The notes under the pieces were generated by a model. It had not been told where the DNA came from. It saw only the letters and a program-made list of their open reading frames with translations, and made no database searches. Below, piece by piece: positions 22,572 through 33,961 of a stretch of 64,000 nt of DNA (positions are counted from its first letter, which is position 1; each line of letters begins with the position of its first letter). Origin of the DNA: Zea mays (Eukaryota; Streptophyta; Magnoliopsida; Poales; Poaceae); NCBI RefSeq assembly GCF_902167145.1, contig NC_050096.1, positions 268,978,622-269,042,621 on the forward strand. The letters are read 5' to 3'. Made by a program: the position numbers and the translations under genes.

Positions 22572-24958
22572 ATGGATCCTAAGGGCAAGGGGATGGTGAT
22601 CAACGACAAGGAGAAGGAGACCTTCGTCAACGAGCTCAATGATGACAAGCCCACCGACTCAGGCTCGGGCCACAAAAGAAAAGACGGGAGGAAGAAGAAG
22701 ACAAGGCGCATCAAGGAAATTGTCTACTACGACAGCGACGAATCTTCCTCCTCCCAAAAGGACGATGACGACCACGATAGACGAAAGACGGTTAACTCAA
22801 ACTTTTCTTTCGATTATTCACGCATCCCGCATAGTTCAAATGCTCAATTGCTCCCCATTCCACTTGGCAAGCCCCCTCACTTTGATGGAGAGGACTACGG
22901 ATTTTGGAGCCACAAAATGCGTACTCACCTGTTTTCTCTCCATCCAAGCATTTGGGAGATTGTGGAAAGTGGAATGAAATTTGATAGCTCAGATAGTCCT
23001 GTGTTTATTAATGAACAGATTCATAAAAATGCACAAGCTACTACTGTGTTGCTAGCCTCTTTGTGCAGGGACGAGTATCACAAGGTGAGCGGCTTGGACA
23101 ATGCCAAGCAGATCTGGGACACCCTCAAGATCTCTCATGAGGGTAACGACGTCACCTTGCTCACCAAAATGGAGTTGGTGGAAGGCGAGCTTGGACGGTT
23201 CGCGATGATAAGGGGCGAGGAGCCGACACAAACATACAACCGGCTCAAGACCCTTATCAACAAAATAAGGAGCTACGGGAGCACGCGATGGACGGACCAC
23301 GACGTCGTCCGCCTAATGCTAAGGTCATTTACCGTTCTTGATCCTCATTTGGTGAACAATATTCGTGAAAATCCCAGGTACACCAAGATGTCGCCCGAAG
23401 AAGTTCTTGGGAAATTCGTTAGCGGGCGAATGATGATCAAGGAGGCGAGGTACGTGGACGACGCCTTGAATGGTCCGATCAACGAGCCGCAACCCCTTGC
23501 TCTCAAGGCAACACGAAGCAAGGAGGCGCTACCTAGCAAGGTGGCACAGATTGAGGCGGCCGGACTTAATGATGAAGAGATGACTCTCATCATCAAAAGA
23601 TTCAAGACGGTGCTTAAAGGTCGCAAGGGACAGCCAAGCAAGACCAAAGCCAAGGGGAAGCACTCATGCTTCAAATGCGGTAAGCTTGGTCATTTTATTG
23701 CTAACTGTCCCGACAATGATAGTGACCAGGATCAAGGGAATAAGAGGGAGAAAAAGAAAACTATAAGAAGGCAAAGGGCGAGGCTCACCTTGGCAAGGAG
23801 TGGGATTCAGACGGCTCCTCGTCCGACTCCGACAATGAGGGACTCGCCGCCACTGCCTTCAACAAGTCATCCCTCTTCCCCAACGAGCGTCACACTTGCC
23901 TCATGGCAAGGGAGAAGAAAGTAAGCACTCCTAATACTAGTACTTATGCTTCTTCTAGTGAGGATGAGTCTAGTGATGATGATGAGATAGATTACTCATG
24001 CTTATTCAAGGGATTAGATAGAACTAAGGTAGACAAAATTAATGAATTGATTGATGCCTTGAATGATAGGAATATACTGTTAGAAAAGCAAGAGGATTTG
24101 TTGTATGAAGAATATGATAAATTTGTAGAAGCTCAGAAATCTCTTGCTCTAGAAATTAAGAGGAATGAAATGCTCTCTAGTGAATTATCTTCTTGTCATG
24201 AAACTATTGCTAAGTTAAAAAGTTTTAATGATGATTTAAATGCTAAACTAGAAGTAGCTAGTAAATCTAATTCTTGTGTAGAAATTGTTGAAACTTGTAA
24301 TAGGTGTAAAGATTTTAACATTGATGCTTGTAGTGATCATTTAGTTTCAATTTCTAAATTAAATGAGGAATTAGCTAGTCTTAATGCTCAACTTAAGACT
24401 AGCAAGAATGAATTTGACAAGCTAAAATTTGCAAGGGATGCCTACACGATTGGTAGACACCCCTCAATTAAGGATGGACTTGGCTACAAGAGGGAAGCCA
24501 AGAACTTGACAAGCCATAAGGCCCCCATCTCCGCCAAGGAGAAAGGAAAGGCCCCTATGGCTAGTAGTGTGCAAAAGAACCATGCTTTTATGTACCATGA
24601 TAGGAGACAATCTAGATATGCTTATAGGAGTTGTAATGCATATAATGCCTTTGATTCTCATGCCATGTTTGCTTCTAGTTCTTCTTATGTGCATAATAGA
24701 AATGTTGGTAGGAGAAATGTTGTTCATAATTTGCCTAAGAGAAATGTTGTTAATGTTCCTAGGAAAGTAAATGAACCTTCTACAATATATCATGCTTTAA
24801 ATGCTTCCTTTGCTATTTGTAGAAAGGATAGGAAAATAGTTGCTAGGAAATTAGGGGCAAGATGCAAGGGAGACAAAACTTGCATTTGGGTCCCTAAGAC
24901 AATTGTGACTAACCTTGTAGGACCCAACAAGAGTTGGGTACCTAAGTCCCAAGCCTAA
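22572..24958 (+). pseudogene. gag: Element E gag, one frameshift
   Basis: ATG at 22572 (MDPKGKGMVIND). Domains: UBN2-like core (HFDGEDYGFWSHKM, about residues 104-117), CCHC knuckle (CFKCGKLGHFIANC, about residues 366-379), Asp/Ser-rich tract, coiled coil, CNRCKDFNIDAC motif, WVPK...GP...WVPK at the C-terminus. One base is missing near 23757 relative to element D, just after the CCHC knuckle; the shifted first frame ends at 23924, while the correct frame is open from there to 24958. A candidate splice donor AAA|GTAAGC is at 23920/23921. Confidence 0.9.
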
Positions 24959-24971
24959 ATTTGCCTTGCAG

Positions 24972-27900
24972 GTTTATGCATCCGGGGGTTCAAGCTGGAT
25001 TATTGACAGCGGATGCACAAACCATATGACGGGGGAGAAGAAGATGTTCACCTCCTACGTCAAGAATAAGGATTCCCAAGATTCAATTATATTCGGTGAT
25101 GGGAATCAAGGCAAGGTAAAAGGGTTAGGTAAAATTGCAATTTCTAATGAGCACTCCATCTCTAATGTGTTTTTAGTTGAGTCTCTTGGTTACAATTTGC
25201 TATCCGTTAGTCAACTATGCAATATGGGATATAATTGTCTTTTTACAAATGTAGATGTGTCTGTCTTTAGAAGAAGTGATGGTTCACTAGCTTTTAAGGG
25301 TGTATTAGACGACAAACTTTATTTAGTTGATTTTGCAAAAGAGGAGGCCGGTCTAGATGCATGCTTAATAGCTAAGACTAGCATGGGCTGGCTGTGGCAT
25401 CGCCGCTTAGCACATGTAGGGATGAAGAACCTTCACAAGCTTCTAAAGGGAGAACACGTGGTAGGTTTGTCTAACGTGCAATTTGAAAAAGATAGACCTT
25501 GTGCAGCTTGTCAAGCAGGTAAACAAGTGGGAGGAGCGCATCACAGCAAGAATGTGATGACCACTTCAAGACCTCTGGAGCTGCTGCACATGGACCTCTT
25601 CGGACCCGTCGCCTATCTGAGCATTGGAGGAAGTAAGTATGGTCTAGTTATTGTTGATGACTTTTCCCGCTTCACTTGGGTGTTCTTTTTGCAGGATAAG
25701 TCTGAAACCCAAGGGACCCTCAAGCGCTTCCTAAGGAGAGCTCAAAATGAGTTTGAGCTCAAGGTGAAGAAGATAAGGAGCGACAACGGGTCCGAATTCA
25801 AGAACCTTCAAGTGGAAGAGTTCCTTGAAGAGGAGGGGATCAAGCACGAGTTCTCCGCTCCCTACACACCTCAGCAAAATGGTGTGGTAGAGAGGAAGAA
25901 CAGGACACTCATAGATATGGCGAGGACTATGCTTGGAGAAGTCAAGACCCCCGAGTGCTTTTGGTCGGAAGCCGTGAACACGGCTTGCCACGCCATCAAC
26001 AGGGTCTACCTTCACCGCCTCCTCAAGAAGACGTCGTATGAGCTTCTAACCGGTAACAAACCCAATGTATCTTACTTTCGTGTATTTGGGAGCAGGTGCT
26101 ACATTCTAGTGAAGAAGGGTAGAAATTCTAAATTTGCTCCCAAAGCTGTAGAAGGGTTTTTGTTAGGTTATGACTCAAGTACAAAGGCGTATAGAGTCTT
26201 CAACAAATCATCGGGTTTGGTTGAAGTCTCTAGCGATGTTGTATTTGATGAGACTAATGGCTCTCCAAGAGAGCAAGTTGTTGATTATGATGATGTAGAT
26301 GAAGAAGATGTTCCGACGGCCGCTATACGAACCATGGCGATTGGAGAAGTGCGGCCACAGGAACAAGATGAACGAGATCAACCTTCTTCCTCAACAACGG
26401 TGCATCCCCCAACTCAAGACGATGAACAGGTTCATCAAAAGGAGGCGTGTGATCAAGGGGGAGCACAAGATGATCACGTGATGGAGGAAGAAGCACAACC
26501 GGCACCTCCAACCCAAGTTCGAGCGGTGATTCAAAGGGATCATCCCGTCGACCAAATTTTGGGTGACATTAGCAAGGGAGTAACTACTCGATCTCGATTA
26601 GTTAATTTTTGTGAGCATTACTCCTTTGTCTCTTCTATTGAGCCTTTCAGGGTAGAGGAGGCCTTGCTAGATCCGGATTGGGTATTGGCCATGCAGGAGC
26701 TCAACAACTTCAAGCGCAATGAAGTTTGGACACTGGTGCCTCGTCCCAAGCAAAATGTTGTGGGAACCAAGTGGGTGTTCCGCAACAAACATGACGAGCA
26801 CAGGGTGGTGACGAGGAACAAGGCTCGACTTGTGGCAAAAGGTTATGCCCAAGTCGCAGGTTTGGACTTTGAGGAGACGTTTGCTCCTGTGGCTAGGCTA
26901 GAATCAATTCGTATCTTGCTAGCATATGCCGCTCACCATTCTTTCAGGTTGTATCAAATGGATGTGAAGAGCGCTTTCCTCAATGGGCCGATCAAGGAAG
27001 AGGTGTACGTGGAGCAACCCCCTGGCTTCGACGATGAACGGTATCCCGACCACGTGTGTAAGCTCTCTAAGGCGCTCTATGGACTTAAGCAAGCCCCAAG
27101 AGCATGGTATGAATGCCTTAGAGACTTTCTAATTGCTAATGCTTTCAAGGTTGGAAAAGCCGATCCAACTCTTTTCACTAAGACTTGCGATGGTGATCTT
27201 TTTGTGTGCCAAATTTATGTCGATGACATAATATTTGGTTCTACTAATCAAAAGTCTTGTGAAGAGTTTAGCAGGGTAATGACGTAGAAATTCGAGATGT
27301 CTATGATGGGCGAGTTGAACTACTTCCTTGGGTTCCAAGTGAAGCAACTCAAGGATGGCACCTTCATCTCTCAAACGAAGTACACGCAAGACTTGCTGAA
27401 GCGGTTTGGGATGAAGGACGCCAAGCCCGCAAAGACTCCGATGGGGACCGACGGACACACCGACCTCAACAAAGGAGGTAAGTCCGTTGATCAAAAGGCA
27501 TACCGGTCTATGATTAGGTCTTTACTTTATTTATGTGCAAGTAGACCGGATATTATGCTTAGTGTATGCATGTGTGCTAGATTTCAATCCGATCCTAAGG
27601 AATGTCACTTAGTGGCAGTGAAGCGAATCCTTAGATATTTAGTTGCTATGCCTTGCTTCGGGATCTGGTATCCAAAGGGGTCTACCTTTGACTTAATTGG
27701 ATATTTAGATTCCGACTATGCTGGATGTAAGGTCGATAGGAAGAGTACATCGGGGACGTGCCAATTTTTAGGAAGGTCCCTGGTGTCATGGAACTCTAAG
27801 AAACAAACCTCTGTTGCCCTATCCACCGCTGAGGCCGAGTACGTTGCCGCAGGACAGTGTTGCGCACAACTGCTTTGGATGAGGCAAACCCTCCGGGACT

Positions 27901-28169
27901 TTGGCTACAATCTGAGCAAAGTCCCACTCCTATGTGACAATGAGAGTGCTATCCGCATGGCGGAAAATCCTGTTGAACACAGTCGCACAAAGCACATTGA
28001 CATCCGGCATCACTTTTTGAGAGACCACTAGCAAAAGGGAGATATCGAAGTGTTTCATGTTAGCACCGAGAACCAGCTAGCCGATATCTTTACCAAGCCT
28101 CTAGATGAGAAGACCTTTTGCAGGCTGCGTAGTGAGCTAAATGTCTTAGATTCGCGGAACTTGGATTGA
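24972..28169 (+). pseudogene. pol: Element E pol, two nonsense codons
   Basis: A nearly complete copia-type polyprotein in the +1 frame relative to gag. Protease ([13 protein letters not shown]), HHCC finger ([14 protein letters not shown]...CAACQAGK), integrase ([25 protein letters not shown]), RT ([21 protein letters not shown]) and RNase H ([15 protein letters not shown]) are all present, and the end reads LDSRNLD with TGA at 28167-28169. Lesions: CAG-to-TAG at 27285-27287 (after YVDD) and at 28029-28031 (late RNase H). Minor changes: one Glu codon lost in MQELNNF, and Ser-to-Leu beside an RNase H acidic residue (GYLDSDYAG). Confidence 0.92.
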
Positions 28170-28960
28170 ATTGTAGCATACATGTGTTTGTGCCTTATGA
28201 TCATGTTCCTTTTTGCATTTTGTTGCTTATTGTGGTGCTCAAGTTGTACAAACATTCCCTGGACCTCACAAGTCCTTGTGTAAGTGATGCACATATTTAG
28301 GGGGAGTTGTGTTACAACTTGACCCTTTTGAGACTAACCATATGCTTGAGTTTGCGTGATTTAGTCTCGAAGGAGAATTGAAAGGGAAAAGGTGGACTTG
28401 GACCATGAAAGACTTCCACTGCACTCCGATGAAAAGAGTAACTTCTCCAAGTTCATCTTTTAACTCTTATTGCCTATTTGCTCTTAATTGAAGATTTTGG
28501 TGAGGCAATGGGGTTAAAGGGCCAAGATTAATCCCGTTTTGGTGCTTGATGCCAAAGGGGGAGAAAATAAAGGCCAAAGCGATAAATGGATCAGCTACCA
28601 CTTGAGAGATTTTGAAAATAGTAGAATAGAGTTTTTTGTTTTATCAGAACTCTTTTATTGTCTCTCTTGTCAAAAGTTGGCTTCTTGTGGGGAGAAGTGT
28701 TGAGTATGGGAAATAGGGGGAGTTTTTGAAATCTTTGATCAATCTCTTTTGGAATGACTCTCTTTATGCTTCAACATGTGTGTTTGACTTAGAGATAGAG
28801 ATTTGAGTTTGATTTGCAAAAACAAACCAAGTGGTGGCAAAGGATGATCCATATATGCCAAAATTGAATCAAAATAAATTTGAGTTTTATTTGAAGTGAT
28901 ATTGCACTTGTTCTAGTTGCTTTATGTTGTGTTGGCATAAATCACCAAAAAGGGGGAGAT
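28170..28960 (+). other. Element E 3' untranslated region with multiple polypurine tracts
   Basis: No coding potential. Several GGGGGAG tracts (near 28300, 28556, 28706 and 28951); the last, AAAAAGGGGGAGAT, adjoins the 3' LTR and is the functional-type polypurine tract. An LTR-start mimic TGAAAGGGAA lies at 28379-28388. Multiple polypurine tracts are a described Sirevirus feature. Confidence 0.8.
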
Positions 28961-30184
28961 TGAAAGGGAAATGTGCCCTTGGGCCATTTCTAAGTATTTT
29001 GGTGATTGAGTGCCAACACAAGTGCTTAAATGTGAATTTATGCTCATGAATGGACAAAGTGCAAATCAAGAGTAAAGGTATGTTTCTAAGCCTTAGTACA
29101 TTGGTTTTGTGTACTAATATACTTGTCTAAGTGTTAGAAACAGAAAGAAGAAGAAAAGAAAAGAGATGAAAAAGGCTTGGCTGGGTACAGCCAAGACTCA
29201 GCTCGGTCTGGCACACCGGACTGTCCGGTGGTGCACCGGACAGTGTTCGGTGCGCCAGGCTGACTCAGCGCGAAGTGGCCGCTCTCGGGAATTCGCCGAC
29301 GGCGTACGGCTAAAATTCACCGGACTGTCCGGTGAGCCAACGGTCGGCCGGGCCAACGGTCGGCCGCGCGATCTGCGCGGGACACGTGGCCCAGCCAACG
29401 GCTAGAAGGGGGCACCGGACATGTCCGGTGCGCCAACGGCTCTCTGGCGGCCAACGGTCGGCTGCGCCATTTTAGGAAGGAAATCGGGCACCGGACAGTG
29501 TCCGGTGTGCACCGGACTGTCCGGTGCACCCGACGACAGAAGGCAAGATTGGCCTTCCAGATTTGCTCTCAACGGCTCCTAGCTGCCTTGGGACTATAAA
29601 AGGGACCCCTAGGCGCATGAAGGAGGACACCAAGCAACCTTAGAGCATTCTTGATCATCCACACTCAGTCTTTGCGCATTCGTTTGTCATTCTCAGTGAT
29701 TCGAGCTCCGTTCTAGTGAGAACTTTGAGATAGTCTTTTGAGCTCGCTTCTTGGCCGTGTGTGTGCGCATTTTGCTGTGGATTTGTGTGTGTTGCTTCTC
29801 TCCCTTACTCCGTGCTTCTTTGTGAACTTCAAGTGTAAGGGCGAGAGACTCCAAGTTGTGGAGATTCCTCGCGAACGCGATAAGAAAAGAAAAGCATAAC
29901 ACTGTGGTATTCAAGTTGATCATTGGATCACTTGAGAGGAGTTGAGTGCAACTCTCGTCCGTTGGGACGCCACAACGTGGAGTAGGCAAGTTTTGTACTT
30001 GGCCGAACCACGGGATAAACCACTGTGTCTTCTCTGTGTTGAATTCCTTGTGGTTATCGTATTGTGCAAGATCTTCTCTCTAGCCACTTGGCATTAACTG
30101 TGCTAACGCTTAATCAAAGTTTTGTGGCTTAAGTTTTTAAGTTCTACAGGATCACCTATTCACCCCCCCCTCTAGGTGCTCTCA
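28961..30184 (+). repeat. Element E 3' LTR
   Basis: 1224 bp, TG...CA ends. It lacks two palindrome units present in the 5' copy (around 21646 and 21739 there) but has an extra GGGCCAACGGTCGGCC block near 29350. Confidence 0.95.
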
Positions 30185-30565
30185 GGTGCACACCAGACAG
30201 TCCGGTGAATTTTAGCCGTACGCCGTCGGCGAATTCCCGAGAGCGGCCACTTCGCGCCGAGTCAGCCTGGCGCACCGGACACTGTCCGGTGCACCACCGG
30301 ACAGTCCGGTGTGCCAGACCGAGCTGAGTCTTGGCTGTACCCAGCCAAGCCTTTTTTCATCTCTTTTCTTTTCTTCTTCTTTCTGTTTCTAACACTTAGA
30401 CAAGTATATTAGTACATAAAACCAATGTACTAAGGCCTAGAAACATACCTTTACTCTTGATTTGCACTTTGTCCATCCATGAGCATAAATTCACATTTAA
30501 GCACTTGTGTTGGCACTCAATCACCAAAATACTTAGAAATGGCCCAAGGGCACATTTCCCTTTCA
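30185..30565 (-). repeat. Element D 3' LTR, proximal part (with target duplication)
   Basis: 30185-30189 is the GGTGC duplication; 30190-30565 is the rest of D's 3' LTR, ending on the plus strand with ATTTCCCTTTCA. The minus-strand polypurine tract lies next to it at 30566-30580. Confidence 0.92.
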
Positions 30566-31351
30566 ATCTCCCCCTTTTTGGTGATTTATGCCAATACAAC
30601 ATAAAGCAACTAGAACAAGTGCAGTATCAGTTCAAATAAAACTCAAATTTATTTTGATTCAATTTTGGCATATATGGATCATCATTTGCCGCCACTTGGT
30701 TTGTTTTTGCAAATCAAACTCAAATTCCTATCTCTAAGTCAAATCCACTTGTAGAGACATAAAGAGAGGTTTTCCAAAGAAATTTGATCAAGGATTTCAA
30801 AAACTCCCCCTTTTTCCCATAATCAACACTTCTCCCCACAAGAGGCCAACTTTTGACATAAGAGACAATAAAAGAGTTTTGACACCCAAAAGCTCTAATC
30901 TACTATTTTCAAAATTTCTCAAGTGGTAGCTGATCCATCTATTGCTTTGGCCTTTATTTTCTCCCCCTTTGGCATCAAGCACCAAAACGGGATCAATCTT
31001 GGCCCGATAACCCCATTGCCTCACCAAAATCTTCAATTAAGAGCAGATGGCAATAAGAGTTCATGAGATGAACTTGGAATAGGTTACCCTCTCATCGGAG
31101 TGCAGTGGAAGTCTTTCATGGTCCAAGTCCACCTTTTCCCTTTCAATTCTCCTTCGAGACTAAAACAAGCAAACTCAAGCATAGGGTTAGTCTCACAGGG
31201 TCAAGTTGTAACACATCTCCCCCTAAAACTGTGCATCACTGTGCAACGGACGTGTGAGGTCCAGGGAGTGTTTGTACAACTTGAGCACCACAATAAGCAA
31301 CAAAATGCAGACTGAACATGATCAAAGGCATAAACACATGTATGCTACAAT
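30566..31351 (-). other. Element D 3' untranslated region
   Basis: On the minus strand it has several GGGGGAG tracts (plus-strand CTCCCCC near 30569, 30804, 30960 and 31219) and a TGAAAGGGAA mimic (plus-strand TTCCCTTTCA, 31136-31145). No gene seen. Confidence 0.75.
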
Positions 31352-32602
31352 TTAATCCAAGTTCCGCGAATCTAAGACATTTAGCTCACTACGCAGCCTG
31401 CAAAAGGTCTTCTCATCTAGAGGCTTGGTAAAGATATCGGCTAGCTGGTTCTCGGTGCTAACATGAAACACTTCGATATCTCCCTTTTGTTGGTGGTCTC
31501 TCAAAAAGTGATGCCGGATGTCTATGTGCTTTGTGCGGCTGTGCTCAACAGGATTTTCCGCCATGCGGATAGCACTCTCATTATCACATAGGAGTGGGAC
31601 TTTGCTCAGATTGTAGCCAAAGTCCCGAAGGGTTTGCCTCATCCAAAGTAGTTGCGCGCAACACTGCCCTGCGGCAACATACTCGGCCTCAGCGGTGGAT
31701 AGGGCAACAGAGGTTTGTTTCTTAGAATTCCATGACACCAGGGACCTTCCTAAGAATTGGCACGTCCCCGATGTACTCTTCCTATCGACCTTACATCCAG
31801 CATAGTCGGAATCTGAGTATCCAATTAAGTCAAAGTTAGACCCCTTAGGATACCAGATCCCGAAGCAAGGCGTAGCGACTAAATATCTAAGAATTCGCTT
31901 CACTGCCACTAAGTGACACTCCTTAGGATTGGATTGAAATCTAGCACACATGCATACGCTAAGCATAATATCCGGTCTACTAGCACATAAATAAAGTAAA
32001 GACCCTATCATTGACCGGTATGCTTTTTGATCAACGGACTTACCTCCTTTGTTGAGGTCGGTGTGTCCGTCGGTTCCCATCGGAGTCTTTGCGGGCTTGG
32101 CGTCCTTCATCCCAAACCGCTTTAGCAAGTCTTGCGTGTACTTCGTTTGGGAGATGAAGGTGCCGTCCTTGAGTTGCTTCACTTGGAACCCAAGGAAGTA
32201 GTTCAACTCGCCCATCATTGACATCTCGAATTTCTGCGTCATTACCCTGCTAAACTCTTCACAAGACTTTTGATTAGTAGAACCAAATATTATGTCATCG
32301 ACATAAATTTGGCACACAAAAAGATCACCATCGCAAGTCTTAGTGAAAAGAGTTGGATCGGCTTTCCCAACCTTGAAAGCATTAGTAATTAAAAAGTCTC
32401 TAAGGCATTCATACCATGCTCTTGGGGCTTGCTTAAGTCCATAGAGCGCCTTAGAGAGCTTACACACGTGGTCGGGGTACCGTTCATCCTCAAAGCCAGG
32501 GGGTTGCTCCACGTACACCTCCTCCTTGATCGGCCCATTGAGGAAAGCGCTCTTCACATCCATTTGGTACAACCTGAAAGAATGGTGAGCGGCATATGCT
32601 AG
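31352..32602 (-). pseudogene. pol: Element D pol, 3' half (RT active site and RNase H)
   Basis: Minus strand, open from the F insertion site to the natural stop at 31352. It contains [26 protein letters not shown], the RNase H blocks GYSDSDYAG, STAEAEY and LCDNESAI, and the end LDSRNLD. No lesion seen in this half. The rest is at 42099-44053. The 5-bp copy of the F target duplication is at 32598-32602. Confidence 0.92.
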
Positions 32603-33913
32603 TGAAAGGGAATTAGGCTTACACCTAGTTCCTAATTAATTTTGGTGATTGAATTGACCAACACAAATAATTGGACTAACTAGTTTGCCCAAGTGTACAG
32701 ATTATACAGATATAAAAGGTTCACACTCAGCCAATAAAAAGACCAAGTTTTGGATTCAACAAAGGAGCAAAGGGGCAACCGAAGGCTCCCCTGGTCTGGT
32801 GCACCGGACTGTCCGGTGTGCCACCGGACATGTCCGGTGCACCAGGGGGACTCAGACTCAAACTCGGCACCTTCGGGAATTTCCAGAGGCGACTCGGCTA
32901 TAATTCACCGGACTGTCCGGTGTACACCGGATAGTGTCCGGTGCGCCAAGGGAGGTCGGCCTCAGGAACTCGCCAGCTTCGGGAAACTCCAACGGCTAGT
33001 CCACTATAATTCACCGGACTGTCCGGTGTACACCGGACTGTCCGGTGTGACTCCGGAGCAACGACTATCTTCGTGCCAACGGCTCTCTGCCGCGCATTTA
33101 ATGCGCGCTCTGCGCGCGCAGAAGTCAGGCGCGCCCATGCTGGCACACCGGACAGCAAACAGTACCTGTCCGGTGTGCACCGGACACCCAGGCGGGCCCA
33201 CAAGTCAGAAGCTCCAACGGTCAGAATCCAACGGCAGTGATGACGTGGCAGGGGGCACCAGACTGTCCGGTGTGCACCGGACTGTCCGGTGCGCCATCGA
33301 GCAGACAGCCTCCCAACGGCCACTTTTGGTGGTTGGGGCTATAAATACCCCAACCACCCCACCATTCATTGCATCCAAGTTTTCCACTTCTCAACTACTA
33401 CAAGAGCTCTAGCATTCAATTCTAGACACACCAAAGAGATCAAATCCTCTCCAAATTCCACACAACGCCATAGTGCTTAGAGAGAGTGATTTGCTTGTGT
33501 TCTTTCGAGCTCTTGCGCTTGGATTGCTTTCTCTCTTTCATTCTTTTCTTGTGTTCAATACTCACTTGTAACCAAGGCAAGAGACACCAATTGTGTGGTG
33601 GTCCTTGCGGGGAGGTTTTGCTCCCGGTTGATTTGAGAAGAGAAAAGCTCACTCGGTCGAAGGGACCGTTTGAGAGAGGGAAAGGGTTGAAAAAGACCCG
33701 GCCTTTGTGGCCTCCTCAACGGGGAGTAGGTTTGAGAGAACCGAACCTCGGTAAAACAAATCCTCGTGTCTCACTTCATTATTTGCTTGCGATTTGTTTT
33801 CACGCCCTCTCTCGGACTTGATTATATTTCTAACGCTAACCCGGCTTGTAGTTGTGTTTATATTTGTGAATTTCAGTTTCGCCCTATTCACCCCCCCCTC
33901 TAGGCGACTTTCA
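32603..33913 (+). repeat. Element F 5' LTR
   Basis: 1311 bp, from TGAAAGGGAATTAGG to GGCGACTTTCA. Palindromes about 32803-33290; a stem-loop at 33146-33175 (10-base arms, 10-base loop); TATA box at 33340-33347; C-tract of 8 (the 3' copy has 11). Confidence 0.95.
33340..33347 (+). promoter_or_regulatory. TATA box, element F 5' LTR
   Basis: TATAAATA after GGGGC. The 3' LTR copy is at 41522-41529. Confidence 0.7.
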
Positions 33914-33927
33914 ATTGGTATCAGAGC
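33914..33927 (+). other. Element F primer-binding site
   Basis: ATTGGTATCAGAGC directly after the LTR: an exact initiator tRNA-Met complement. Confidence 0.9.
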
Positions 33928-33961
33928 CCGGTGCTTCATTAGAGCCTAACCGCTCGAAGTG

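Larger units (their letters stand above)
21275..30184 (+). mobile_element. Element E: Opie-type Sirevirus inserted in D's LTR
   Basis: Full LTR-to-LTR element of 8910 bp with no insertion inside it. Target duplication GGTGC at 21270-21274 and 30185-30189, which is the right arm of a palindrome in the LTR of element D. It belongs to the same family as its target, in the opposite orientation. One frameshift in gag and two nonsense codons in pol. Confidence 0.95.

Noticed and set aside
30566..31351. Independent element between D's 3' LTR and D's pol
   Set aside because: The sequence matches the 3' untranslated region of element E in reverse orientation, so it belongs to D.
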